Shown: positions 1 through 7,648, numbered from the stretch's first letter. The stretch is DNA of 8,662 nt from an uncultured bacterium (GCA_900553845.1 USEW01000077.1:1-8662); one strand, 5' to 3'. The notes: generated by a model not told the origin, from the letters alone. A program made the numbers and translations.

Positions 1-1551
1 ATTATTTTTTTTATAGTATATATCAAAGGTCTGATGGTTATATTTTCCAGCTTCACAATTTACATTTGCAACCAAATAGTATTTTTGATTATTTATTTCG
101 TATTCTTGAATGTCAACATTCTCAATAGAACTTTCGCTTATTTGATTTAGTATGCATTCAATACTTTGAAGCAATTTGTTGGCTTCCTCTATATTTTCTT
201 TTGTAATATTGGTTATAGATTGCCCCAAAGGAGCTCTTAGCAACATTCTATGTGCAATATGTACAAGTGTTGCATAAGTGTTACCATTATCCTTACATAA
301 CTTATTTTTAATATTATTTAAAAATTTCAAAATCTCAATTTTTATATCCGGTTGAGAAATATCAATTTTTACTTGTTCTTTATCTTTGTTTTTACCATGT
401 TCAAATAAAATTAAAAAGTTTCCTTCTTTTTTAATATGGCTATTTTTGCTGCCTAAAGCATTTTTAAAATCAGCAATAAAGGCATCTATATCTGTTATTT
501 GTTCTTCTGACAAATGTGTTCTTTCTTCCTGTGTTACTTGTTTTAAATATTTTTCAATATTTCCTATGAGAAGTTGAAGTCTATTTAATGCGTTATTTAT
601 CTTTATTATTTTGTCTTTTTCTTCTATTTTATTTTGTATTTGATTGAAAAATGAAATAGATATATCATCGGGTGAATGTTCAAGTATTTTATTGCATTTT
701 TGATAAACTGTTGTTTTTATTTCGTCAAAATGTTGCTTGGAAATATTTGTATAAAATAATTGTTTAGCTTTGCCAAATATCTTTCTTTCAGATGGATTGC
801 TAGCTTTTACTTCTAGCTCTTGTTCAACATAATGTACTTCCCCATTATCTATTTTATATTCTACATCAATATTATTTTTACTTAATATATTAATTGATTC
901 ATAAAATTGTCGTATAACTTTAAAACTACTCATAAAATTAAATAATTCTACAGATGAATGTTTTGTTTTATATTGTTTACCATCTTGAACTTTATAATAA
1001 TAATCACTTTGAAGTTTTGGATTTGCATTTTTATCTATTTTAAATTTAGGATTTTCAGAACCAATACTAACTCCTGATAATTTTTCTTTGATTTTATTTG
1101 CCAAAATATACAATTTTTCATATTTGTTTTTTAAAGTTCCTATAGAGTTATTATTTATATTGTTAATATCATTTTTTATTAATTTCAAAACTCCTTTTGA
1201 AAAAATCTTTAATTCATATGAAAGATCAACCATTGAGTCTGATTCTATTATAATACCATTTGCTAAACTTTCAAGTGAGACAACAGAAACTTCTTTTTCA
1301 GAATCTAACCATTTGGATATATGCTCTGCTAGTGATTTTGTTATTTCTTGAGGTGTTTTTGGCTGTATATTTCTAACATAGTAAGCTCTAGTTATCTGAG
1401 GATTATATTTTACTATTTTTTCCTTGCTTTTTAGCTGTTGTACTAAGGCATTACTATCTATAGTTAAAGTTCTTTTGGCTTTAGGTAAACTTTTAACAAA
1501 ATAGTTTGCACTTGAACCTGATGGAGCAATTTTAGAAAAAATATTTCCCAT
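1..1551 (-). CDS. Large unrecognised Lys/Asn-rich protein, 3' end outside window
   Basis: An open minus-strand frame of 517 codons begins at ATG 1551 and reaches base 1 without a stop, so the gene continues beyond the left edge. The start is supported by a GAGG ribosome-binding motif about 8 bases upstream and by a promoter-like pair further back. A second ATG at 1556 is in another frame. The protein begins MGNIFSKIAPSGSSANYF. I see no signal peptide and no hydrophobic segment long enough to cross a membrane, so it is probably cytoplasmic. It is rich in Lys, Asn, Ile and Glu and appears to alternate long helical, coiled-coil-like stretches with short strand-rich, Tyr-rich segments, for example EYKIDNGEVHY and EYEINNQKYY. 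I recognise no family or catalytic motif and assign no function. The gene has its own likely promoter and follows dgkA by about 96 bases, so it may be a separate transcription unit. The frame is certain; the function is unknown. Confidence 0.85.
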   Translation of the reverse strand, partial: MGNIFSKIAPSGSSANYFVKSLPKAKRTLTIDSNALVQQLKSKEKIVKYNPQITRAYYVRNIQPKTPQEITKSLAEHISKWLDSEKEVSVVSLESLANGIIIESDSMVDLSYELKIFSKGVLKLIKNDINNINNNSIGTLKNKYEKLYILANKIKEKLSGVSIGSENPKFKIDKNANPKLQSDYYYKVQDGKQYKTKHSSVELFNFMSSFKVIRQFYESINILSKNNIDVEYKIDNGEVHYVEQELEVKASNPSERKIFGKAKQLFYTNISKQHFDEIKTTVYQKCNKILEHSPDDISISFFNQIQNKIEEKDKIIKINNALNRLQLLIGNIEKYLKQVTQEERTHLSEEQITDIDAFIADFKNALGSKNSHIKKEGNFLILFEHGKNKDKEQVKIDISQPDIKIEILKFLNNIKNKLCKDNGNTYATLVHIAHRMLLRAPLGQSITNITKENIEEANKLLQSIECILNQISESSIENVDIQEYEINNQKYYLVANVNCEAGKYNHQTFDIYYKKNN

Positions 1552-1586
1552 TCCATATACCTCATTTATTACTAGAATTAAATACA

Positions 1587-1615
1587 AGTATAATAGAAAA
1601 TTGCTAAAAATGTAA
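1587..1615 (-). promoter_or_regulatory. Candidate sigma-70 type promoter for the left-edge gene
   Basis: On the minus strand TTACAT (1615-1610) is followed after 17 bases by TATACT (1592-1587), a fair match to the -35 and -10 consensus. It lies about 36 bases upstream of the ATG at 1551. In such AT-rich DNA chance matches are common, so this is only a candidate. Confidence 0.4.
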
Positions 1616-1616
1616 T

Positions 1617-1649
1617 AAATATTAAGTTAATGTTACAAAATTAATATTT
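1617..1649 (-). terminator. AT-only dyad at the end of dgkA, possible weak terminator
   Basis: AAATATTAA and TTAATATTT form a perfect 9-bp inverted repeat with a 15-base spacer, overlapping the dgkA stop codon. On the minus strand a TTTTT run follows about 6 bases further on. The stem is entirely A-T, so it would be a weak terminator. It could instead be a chance palindrome in AT-rich DNA. Confidence 0.25.
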
Positions 1650-2025
1650 AAGTAAAAAATAAAATAATTTTATGAACAAACAATATACTTCCAAGTATTG
1701 TTGAAATTATTGTGGCAAATAAAACTGTTCCTGCTGCCATATCTTTTGCCATTTCAACAAGTTTTGAGTATTTATTTTTTGTATATGAATCAATTGTAAA
1801 TTCAATTACCGAATTTAACATTTCGGCTAATAGTACAAGTGATACAGAAATAATTATAAGACAAAATTCAATATAATTAAATTTCAATAACCAGGCAAAA
1901 ATAAAAATAATAAATGCAAAAATCAATTGACGGCGGAAATTTTTTTGTGATTTTATCATTAGCCTTAAACCGCGAAGGGCAAAGTTTATACTTTTTAAAA
2001 AATTATTTGTTGAAAATTTAGACAT
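1648..2025 (-). CDS. dgkA: Undecaprenol/diacylglycerol kinase family membrane protein
   Basis: This 125-residue protein is a small integral-membrane lipid kinase of the DgkA family, which phosphorylates undecaprenol (Gram-positive type) or diacylglycerol (proteobacterial type) from ATP to recycle lipid carriers for cell-wall and envelope synthesis. The family signature is visible: an E-x-x-N-S-x-x-E element (E68, N71, E75) and the AKDMAAGTV segment around residues 93-101, matching the usual AKD.AAAAV. About three hydrophobic helices fall near residues 34-49, 52-69 and 99-121, and the length is normal. A good AGGTGA ribosome-binding site precedes the ATG by 6-7 bases. It lies 53 bases after ybeY, the arrangement seen in many Firmicutes-like gene orders. 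The exact substrate cannot be read from sequence; the compact N-terminus and the neighbourhood favour undecaprenol. Confidence 0.9.
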   Translation of the reverse strand: MSKFSTNNFLKSINFALRGLRLMIKSQKNFRRQLIFAFIIFIFAWLLKFNYIEFCLIIISVSLVLLAEMLNSVIEFTIDSYTKNKYSKLVEMAKDMAAGTVLFATIISTILGSILFVHKIILFFT

Positions 2026-2078
2026 TATTTTTCACCTGATTTGATTTCTTATAATTATATTTTAACACTTTAATAATT

Positions 2079-2630
2079 TTATTTCGACTGAAAAAGATTT
2101 TGAGTAATTTTATATTGATAGTCCATCATTTCGTTGTAGCTTTTCTCATCCATATGGTCATAACCTAATAAATGCAATATTCCATGACTGATTAAAAAAT
2201 ATAATTCACTTATTATTGGTGATTTTTTTATCTCAACAACGTGTGGTTCATTTAACGCATTATATTCCATAGTATCATATGATATAATAATTTCTCCTAA
2301 ATTTATTTCACCATCAAAAATAAACCGTTCACTTTCATTTGTATCGGCAAAAAGAGCAAAAGTTATGACATCTGTTGGTCTATCAATATTGCGATATTCT
2401 TTATTTATTTTATGTATTTTTTTATCGTCACAAAATACGATATCAAAACACAAAGATTTATATTCTTGATTAAATAGACAGCTTTTTTGTATGATTTGTT
2501 CCTGATTTAGGATAAATTTCATCATTTTTTTTGTATTTGTTAATATCGTTTTGAGATTTAAAACATTTTCATCAATTTTTTTTTTATTATTTTCAAAATC
2601 AGTTTCAATAAATATATTCAACTTAGTCAT
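2079..2630 (-). CDS. ybeY: YbeY endoribonuclease, rRNA maturation factor
   Basis: This is a metal-dependent single-strand endoribonuclease of the UPF0054/YbeY family, which acts in the cytoplasm in 16S rRNA 3'-end maturation and ribosome quality control. The zinc-binding signature HGILHLLGYDH is intact, giving histidines 149, 153 and 159 in the 183-residue product. The conserved YR..DRPTDVITFAL segment (about residues 79-93) and the LGEIIIS strand (about 111-117) are also present. The open frame extends upstream to an ATG at 2699, but I chose ATG 2630. It has a GAAGG ribosome-binding site 8 bases away, the product then begins MTKLNIFIE as expected for the family, and the extra 23 residues would be read inside pgpH. 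The start overlaps the pgpH stop by 8 bases (ATGACTAA), which suggests translational coupling. About 50 residues separate the start from the core fold, with a Lys/Asn-rich stretch. That length is within the family's range. Confidence 0.93.
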   Translation of the reverse strand: MTKLNIFIETDFENNKKKIDENVLNLKTILTNTKKMMKFILNQEQIIQKSCLFNQEYKSLCFDIVFCDDKKIHKINKEYRNIDRPTDVITFALFADTNESERFIFDGEINLGEIIISYDTMEYNALNEPHVVEIKKSPIISELYFLISHGILHLLGYDHMDEKSYNEMMDYQYKITQNLFQSK

Positions 2631-4794
2631 TCTTTTTACCTTCATCATTATCTTTTTCAAAATCAGGTAATTTAGGGGTGAAGTTTTCCTTTTTTTCAAG
2701 TTCGTTGATTATATCTTCATGATATTTAATGCGTTTATGATGTGCTGCACGCAAAAGCCGATTCAAAGTTGATGATATAGTTTTTAGATCTTTTAAAGTT
2801 AAAGGACTATCTGACAATTGTCCGTCTGTTAGTCTGTCATTTATAATCTTTTGTATTAATGCATTTATTTCCTCAACCGTATAATCTTTTAACGTTCTTG
2901 AAGCAGACTCAACTGCATCTGTTATCATAACAATTGCTGTTTCTTTTGAATTTGGTTTTGGGCCTGAGTATCTAAATTGCTGTTTTGATACATTTTCAGC
3001 ACCTTCTTCTTTAATCGCTTCATTATAAAAATAAGCTGCAAGCGTTTCACCATGATGTTGAGTAATAAAATCTTGAATTTGTGGAGGAAGATTATATTCC
3101 TTTGCAATTTCTATGCCATCACGCGGATGCGCCATAATAACCATTTTGCTTAACCGCGGATTAAGTTTATTATGCGGATTTTCAATGCCAAAATAAGTTT
3201 GATTTTCAATAAAAAACAACGGTCTTTTCAACTTGCCAATATCATGATATAAAGCACCAACTCTAGTAAGTACAGGGTCTGCATCGATTGCTTCAGCTAC
3301 AGATTCTGCCATGTTTGATAAGGCAAGAGAATGTGCAAAAGTGCCAGGAGCTTCAAACTGAAGACGTTTCAAAACAGGTTGATTATGATCTGCCAGTTCT
3401 GATAAACCAAATGGGGTAATCACTTTAAATAAACTTTCAAGCATCGGAATAGAACCTAAAACTAAGATGCCGCTTGAGATACCTGTTATCATACATGCTA
3501 TTAAATCATTTATTAAAACAGTTGGTGAAATATCAACAATACAACGTTCTATTAAATTGATTATGCCTACTATTGTCATCATACATATTGCTATTTCAAA
3601 TCCTGATTTTATCAAATCAACACGACGAGAGTACTTTATTTTTGATATTGTTACTGCTGAAATGAGTGAAACAACAGTAAATACGACAAGATTTTCACTT
3701 GGCAATTGAAGTGTTATTCCCAATCCCATTATTAACAATATTGATACAAACATTGCAACACGACCATTGGTAAAAATTGCAAGCAATATAGTAATTGCAG
3801 GAACAGGCAAATAATAAAATGAAAAATTATCAGGTATTATTGTACCGATTGTTGCTAAAAATATTATAAGTATTCCAATTATTGAAAAATAGCTTCTTTT
3901 TGCAAATTTTTTGTCAAATGTATATAAATAATATAAAAATATAAATATTGATATTGTTACATAAATAAATATACCTAAAAGTCCAATAAAGTTAAGCTCA
4001 AGCACATTGTATCCAGCTTTTCTTAATGCATCGCGTTTGACTTTTGTGACTGGTTCGCCCTGATAAACTATTTTATCACCGCGTTCAAACTTTATAATAT
4101 ACGGACTTACAGAATTAGCTGCATTTTTTTTAGCAATTTCTGTTGCAAGTTCATCAACTATCATATTAGGTCTTATAACTTGTTCAATTAATGCACTTAC
4201 TATACGTATTTGACCTTTTGAATAGTTTTGAACAGAGTGTTTGAATATAATTTTGCTTATATTATTATTTTCAAATACTTTTTCACTTAATCCTTCTTTC
4301 AAAATACTGTCTAATATATTTTTTGCTTCATTTGTAACGTTATTATAAATTTCGTCGCTTGAAGAAATAAAAAAGTTTAGCACATAATTTTTATTTGTAT
4401 AATCAGATAAATCAAGAAGTATATTAATTTTATTTCTTTTTTCATTTTCACTTAAATTACCATTATCACGAATTGAGCGAATATTGTTAATAAGAGATAC
4501 AAGATTGCCCATTATATAGTTGTCTTCAGCTGGAACAAGCACCGGTTCAACTTTCTGTGCAACTTCTTTTCGCAGTTGTTCAGTTTTAAATGTATCAACA
4601 ACTTCAATCGTTTTATTCGCTACAATTTCACGCTTGCTCAAACCATCTTTATTGATTAAGTTTTGAAATATTATATATTTTGAAGCTAGTATAAATGTTA
4701 ATATAATTGCAAAAAATATAAACAACAAAATATTATTAAAATTATGTGAATTATTTATACTTTTTATAAAATGTATTAATTTATTATTTTTCAT
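2623..4794 (-). CDS. pgpH: 7TM-HD family cyclic di-AMP phosphodiesterase
   Basis: The 723-residue product has the full architecture of PgpH, an inner-membrane enzyme known in Listeria to hydrolyse cyclic di-AMP. After one N-terminal membrane helix (about residues 21-43) comes an extracytoplasmic domain of about 220 residues (45-265). A membrane block of about seven helices follows (about 268-455), and then a cytoplasmic HD domain (about 460-690). The metal-binding residues are all present: H488, H517-D518 in YHDIGKL, H556 in MAHPRDG, H580-H581 in QHHGET, and D626 in ITDAVESASRTL. The last 30 residues are charged and acidic/basic mixed. The enzyme should therefore be active, though the nucleotide specificity is inferred from the family. 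The start is the only nearby ATG (the next in-frame Met is residue 95), but its ribosome-binding site is poor. It leads the group pgpH-ybeY-dgkA and sits 94 bases after exbD, with a plausible promoter in that gap. phoH, which often precedes pgpH elsewhere, is absent. Confidence 0.93.
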   Translation of the reverse strand: MKNNKLIHFIKSINNSHNFNNILLFIFFAIILTFILASKYIIFQNLINKDGLSKREIVANKTIEVVDTFKTEQLRKEVAQKVEPVLVPAEDNYIMGNLVSLINNIRSIRDNGNLSENEKRNKINILLDLSDYTNKNYVLNFFISSSDEIYNNVTNEAKNILDSILKEGLSEKVFENNNISKIIFKHSVQNYSKGQIRIVSALIEQVIRPNMIVDELATEIAKKNAANSVSPYIIKFERGDKIVYQGEPVTKVKRDALRKAGYNVLELNFIGLLGIFIYVTISIFIFLYYLYTFDKKFAKRSYFSIIGILIIFLATIGTIIPDNFSFYYLPVPAITILLAIFTNGRVAMFVSILLIMGLGITLQLPSENLVVFTVVSLISAVTISKIKYSRRVDLIKSGFEIAICMMTIVGIINLIERCIVDISPTVLINDLIACMITGISSGILVLGSIPMLESLFKVITPFGLSELADHNQPVLKRLQFEAPGTFAHSLALSNMAESVAEAIDADPVLTRVGALYHDIGKLKRPLFFIENQTYFGIENPHNKLNPRLSKMVIMAHPRDGIEIAKEYNLPPQIQDFITQHHGETLAAYFYNEAIKEEGAENVSKQQFRYSGPKPNSKETAIVMITDAVESASRTLKDYTVEEINALIQKIINDRLTDGQLSDSPLTLKDLKTISSTLNRLLRAAHHKRIKYHEDIINELEKKENFTPKLPDFEKDNDEGKKND
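2639..2643 (-). promoter_or_regulatory. Ribosome-binding site that fixes the ybeY start
   Basis: GAAGG lies 8 bases before ATG 2630, inside the last codons of pgpH. It supports the internal start over the longer frame beginning at 2699. Confidence 0.65.
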
Positions 4795-4823
4795 TTGATT
4801 TTACCGTTATTTATCCATCATTA

Positions 4824-4855
4824 ATTATAATACAATTTATAACTATTTAAATCAA
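4824..4855 (-). promoter_or_regulatory. Candidate promoter for pgpH-ybeY-dgkA
   Basis: In the 94-base gap before pgpH the minus strand has TTGATT (4855-4850). After 17 bases comes TATTAT (4832-4827), and an overlapping perfect TATAAT lies at 4829-4824, at 20 bases spacing. This would let the pgpH group be transcribed apart from the TonB genes. AT-rich background limits certainty. Confidence 0.45.
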
Positions 4856-4888
4856 ATGTTTTTATAAGGCTTATTTATAAGTATAAAA

Positions 4889-5275
4889 CTACACTTCAGT
4901 TAATGAAATATTTAAAATTCCGCTATTGCGTGCGCAATCCATTACTTTTACAACAACTCCATGGGTTGCTTCTTCTTCTGTTTGTATAAGCATGCCATCT
5001 TTATAATCACTTGATAATTTTTTTAATTTATTTTGAAGTTGTTTTTCCTCAATTACTTCACCATCAATAACTATCTGGTTTTGATTATTAACTAAAACAT
5101 TTAATATTTTTGTATCTTTAGCTATACTTTTTGACTCAACATAATCAGGAACTTCTAAACTCAACCCTTGTGTATCAAGCATTGGAGCAATAACCATCAT
5201 AATAATCAACAACACCAAAAATATGTCAGTTAGCGGTGTAATATTTATTTCATTAAATGTTTCACGTTTTCTCAT
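4889..5275 (-). CDS. exbD: ExbD/TolR family protein, second copy
   Basis: The 128-residue product is a proton-channel and peptidoglycan-side component of an ExbB-ExbD (TolQ-TolR) motor. It has the standard layout: a short charged cytoplasmic N-terminus, one membrane helix (about residues 15-32) and a periplasmic domain. The essential helix aspartate is D17 in NITPLTDIF, matching the proton-path Asp of E. coli ExbD. Its ATG overlaps the stop of the preceding exbD by four bases (ATGA), so translation is probably coupled. The N-terminal segment is nearly identical to that copy, but the periplasmic domains differ clearly: this one keeps IVIDGEVI and ends in SLTEV. That suggests two non-redundant subunits rather than a simple duplicate. 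This is the last gene of the tonB group before a 94-base gap. Assignment to ExbD rather than TolR rests on the adjacent tonB and the absence of tolB or pal. Confidence 0.9.
   Translation of the reverse strand: MRKRETFNEINITPLTDIFLVLLIIMMVIAPMLDTQGLSLEVPDYVESKSIAKDTKILNVLVNNQNQIVIDGEVIEEKQLQNKLKKLSSDYKDGMLIQTEEEATHGVVVKVMDCARNSGILNISLTEV
5184..5260. repeat. 77-bp segment duplicated in the upstream exbD (5600-5676)
   Basis: This block encodes the shared N-terminal segment of the second ExbD, from FNEINITPLT through the membrane helix to MV.AP. It aligns without gaps to 5600-5676 with about 9 mismatches in 77 bases (near 88% identity), mostly at codon third positions. Outside it the two genes diverge strongly. 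Confidence 0.8.
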
Positions 5276-5706
5276 TGTAATAGTTCTTCCTGTTCTTTCT
5301 TTGATAAAGGTTCACCGGCAACTGTTAACTTTTCATATTGAGCGCCTGTTGCAGCTTTCATAACTTTCATAATTTCACTTGATTTAGTTTGGCTATCAGC
5401 CCGTACAATGACTTCCTTTTTTTCCAAATCAGGTTTTAATTTTTCAAGTTCAGTTTGCAAAGTATCCTCACTAATTGAATTCCCATTTATAAAAAAGTTG
5501 CCCTCTTTAGTTATTGAAACAGTAGCTAAACCGTTTTCAACAGATAATCCGCTATTGATTTTTGGAACTTGTATGCTGTTATCATTAGATTGAAATGTTG
5601 GAGCCACAACCATCATAATTATTAACAACACTAAAAATATGTCAGTTAACGGTGTAATGTTTATTTCATTAAACATTTTGTCATTTTTTGAACTTTTAAA
5701 CGCCAT
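5272..5706 (-). CDS. exbD: ExbD/TolR family protein, first copy
   Basis: This 144-residue protein is the ExbD subunit immediately downstream of exbB. It has a basic cytoplasmic N-terminus, a membrane helix at about residues 20-38 carrying the essential aspartate D22 (NITPLTDIF), and a periplasmic domain. The segment around residues 67-80 (GNFFINGNSISED) and the later KKEVIVRADSQT strand are typical of the ExbD periplasmic fold, in which the subunit dimerises and contacts TonB. The C-terminus is acidic and helical, ending KKEQEELLQ. An AGGA ribosome-binding site lies about 9 bases before the ATG. It follows exbB by 24 bases and overlaps the next exbD by four. Compared with that copy it has a longer N-terminus and a longer C-terminal tail. 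The family call is secure; pairing with TonB is inferred from position. Confidence 0.92.
   Translation of the reverse strand: MAFKSSKNDKMFNEINITPLTDIFLVLLIIMMVVAPTFQSNDNSIQVPKINSGLSVENGLATVSITKEGNFFINGNSISEDTLQTELEKLKPDLEKKEVIVRADSQTKSSEIMKVMKAATGAQYEKLTVAGEPLSKKEQEELLQ
5600..5676. repeat. 77-bp segment duplicated in the downstream exbD (5184-5260)
   Basis: This is the partner of the block at 5184-5260. It encodes the start of the first ExbD's conserved membrane segment. The similarity is as much nucleotide as protein, consistent with tandem duplication followed by gene conversion or strong constraint. Confidence 0.8.
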
Positions 5707-5730
5707 AACTTAATTTCCTGATTACTTTAT

Positions 5731-6384
5731 TTATTGTGCACCTTGAAATGCTGCATTATTGTTTGTAGTTGTATCATCATTTTGGTCAACAAAACTTAAG
5801 AACAATAATTTTATTAATTGAAAATCATCTTCATATCGTTTAACAGTAGATTGAAAAAGGTTAAACAATATAACAGCAACAATAGCAACTCCAAGCCCAA
5901 AAGCTGTAGCTATCAAAGCTGAAGCAATACCCATTGCTACCTCGGCTGATTGGTTGCCTGCTGAAGCAAGATCCTGGAATGTGAATAAAATTCTTACTAC
6001 TGTACCAAACAACCCTAAAAATGGAGCTACACCACCAATTGTTCCTAAAATTGTCAAGTGATTTTCAAGTTTTCGTGTTGCCAAATTTGAGGCTATATCA
6101 AACGAACGGGAAAAACCTTCTTTTTGTTCCTTAAAAATACGAATCGCTTCTTCAGTTACTTCTCCTAAAACACCGCCTAATTGAATACTAAGATTCTGTG
6201 CACCGTTTAAATCATTTTTTGATAACTCACGTTGAAGCTTGGGTATAAACTGCACGACATCACGTTTGTTGCTATTATAGTATGAAAATCTATTTATAGC
6301 TACAGCTACTGTCAAAATTGAGCAGATGAATATCGGCAATAATACAGGCCAATCCATTTCAATTGATTTTAATAATAATTCCAT
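5731..6384 (-). CDS. exbB: ExbB/TolQ/MotA family proton-channel protein
   Basis: The 217-residue protein is the multi-pass inner-membrane scaffold of the TonB motor. Three membrane helices are visible near residues 13-32, 112-135 and 153-177, with a cytoplasmic loop of about 75 residues between the first two, as in ExbB. The second helix carries GGVAPFLGLFGTVV and the third ALIATAFGLGVAIVAV, the two hallmark segments. T128 and T160 match the polar channel threonines known in E. coli ExbB (T148 and T181). An oddity is R131, which follows GTVV where many relatives have Gly (GTVWGI). Length is slightly short of the E. coli protein, mainly because an N-terminal extension is missing. An AGAGGA ribosome-binding site precedes the ATG. 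The gene lies 61 bases after tonB and 24 bases before exbD, consistent with one operon. Confidence 0.95.
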   Translation of the reverse strand: MELLLKSIEMDWPVLLPIFICSILTVAVAINRFSYYNSNKRDVVQFIPKLQRELSKNDLNGAQNLSIQLGGVLGEVTEEAIRIFKEQKEGFSRSFDIASNLATRKLENHLTILGTIGGVAPFLGLFGTVVRILFTFQDLASAGNQSAEVAMGIASALIATAFGLGVAIVAVILFNLFQSTVKRYEDDFQLIKLLFLSFVDQNDDTTTNNNAAFQGAQ

Positions 6385-6445
6385 AATTATCCTCTTTCTT
6401 TATATGTTAGACTATTTTCTTTTCCTTTTCCTTTTTACCAATCTA

Positions 6446-7648
6446 TTAATATCTTCTAGCACTTGAGGCATAAAAGTCAAATGTAAAGTTAATATCAACG
6501 CTTGAACCTTTATACTCAGGCGGCAATGGTCTAAAAGGAGCCGTAAGTTTAACAGCACTTATTGCTGCATCATCGTCTGCTTTATATCCTGACGATTTCG
6601 CTATTTTTAAAGATAACAAGCGACCATCGCGTGCTATTGTAAATAATAATACAACTTTTTTACTTTGTCCTCCATTTGGTGGTGACCAATTTGCCTTTAT
6701 ACGACGTTCAACTTCTTTCATATAAGGTCCAAAATCAGGTTCACGAATAGCATCAATACCTGGTGCGCCTTTTGGATTGCCCGGGCTTGGGTTTCCGGCA
6801 TTACCAGAACTTCCATATGAACCACCTGAATTAAAACGCCCGTTTCCACGTGATGATGCTCCATTTGATGAACTGCCGCCTTGACTAGGCACTAATACAG
6901 GTCCTACATTTGAACCGCTTGATGTTTTATTTGTATTTGAGCTACTTGGTTTGCCAGATGTATTCGCTCCGCTTGAAGCTATAGGTCCACTATGAACCCC
7001 TGGCTTACTATTCGGATTTACTTTGGGAACTTCAATAGCAAATTTGTTTTTAGGTGTAACACTTGGACGTGGAGATGTTACAACATTATTTGGTTTAGGC
7101 GCTTCTATTGGTTTTCTGGTTTCTTGTTTCAGCGCTTGTTTTTGTTGTTGTACTTTATTTTGTTGTTTTTGTACAGGTTGTTTTTGTTGTTGTCTGGGCT
7201 GTTGTTTTGGTTTTGACTGTTGATGATTTTGTTGTTTTGGTTGTGTGGATGCTTTTTGCTGTTGTTTTGCAGCTGCAGCCTGAGGTCTTGGCTCTGACTC
7301 GCGTTTTGTCGGATCATGCTTACCTCCTGCTCTTGAGTTTCGGTCAGAACGATTCTTTGTGTTTTTATTTATAGGAGGTGCTTCAGGATTTGTTACCAGA
7401 GTAAAGGTAATATCTTTCTTTAATTGTGGCTTATTAAATATTGGAACTATTATACCCAATAATATTAGTAACGTTGTCAATCCCCAAACTAAAAATACAA
7501 CCAAAGGATGTAATACGGTTGAAATAAAAATAGATTTTTTTAATGGAATTTCTTTGTCTTGAGGTTTGACAATAACCGTTACATTCCCTTTTAATTGATT
7601 TTCGTCTTTGCTTATACTTTCTTCTATTTCATTTTTTGGTAAAAACAT
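6446..7648 (-). CDS. tonB: TonB-like energy-transducing protein with long Q/K and G/S linker
   Basis: The 400-residue product has the three-part TonB layout. An N-terminal cytoplasmic segment of about 38 residues leads to one membrane anchor (about 39-71). The anchor contains S43-x3-H47, aligning with the Ser16-His20 pair that E. coli TonB needs to couple to ExbB/ExbD. A linker of about 230 residues follows: a Gln/Lys-rich part (about 118-180, over 20 glutamines), then a Ser/Gly/Asn-rich part (about 218-297). Residues 304-393 form a TonB/TolA-type C-terminal domain, with DFGPYMKEVERRIKANW, KKVVLLFTIARDG and the SSGY turn typical of the family. It should bind outer-membrane transporters and transmit force. 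The linker is unusually long and lacks the Glu-Pro/Lys-Pro repeats of enterobacterial TonB. The ribosome-binding site is weak (AGG). It is the first gene of the exbB-exbD-exbD group. TolA is an alternative, but the ExbD pair and C-terminal motifs favour TonB. Confidence 0.92.
   Translation of the reverse strand: MFLPKNEIEESISKDENQLKGNVTVIVKPQDKEIPLKKSIFISTVLHPLVVFLVWGLTTLLILLGIIVPIFNKPQLKKDITFTLVTNPEAPPINKNTKNRSDRNSRAGGKHDPTKRESEPRPQAAAAKQQQKASTQPKQQNHQQSKPKQQPRQQQKQPVQKQQNKVQQQKQALKQETRKPIEAPKPNNVVTSPRPSVTPKNKFAIEVPKVNPNSKPGVHSGPIASSGANTSGKPSSSNTNKTSSGSNVGPVLVPSQGGSSSNGASSRGNGRFNSGGSYGSSGNAGNPSPGNPKGAPGIDAIREPDFGPYMKEVERRIKANWSPPNGGQSKKVVLLFTIARDGRLLSLKIAKSSGYKADDDAAISAVKLTAPFRPLPPEYKGSSVDINFTFDFYASSARRY

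Noticed and set aside
386..1351. Plus-strand frames of 63 and 87 codons
   Set aside because: They are antisense to the large partial minus-strand gene, which is open across the whole region and has a proper start.
2631..2699. A longer ybeY start at ATG 2699 adding 23 residues
   Set aside because: The extension lies wholly inside pgpH, is not typical of the family, and ATG 2630 has a good ribosome-binding site with a normal N-terminus.
6992..7374. Several overlapping plus-strand and minus-strand frames within tonB, rich in Phe, Leu, Val and Cys or in Asn, Gln and Lys
   Set aside because: They are frame shadows of the low-complexity Gln/Lys linker; none has a credible start or a recognisable protein.
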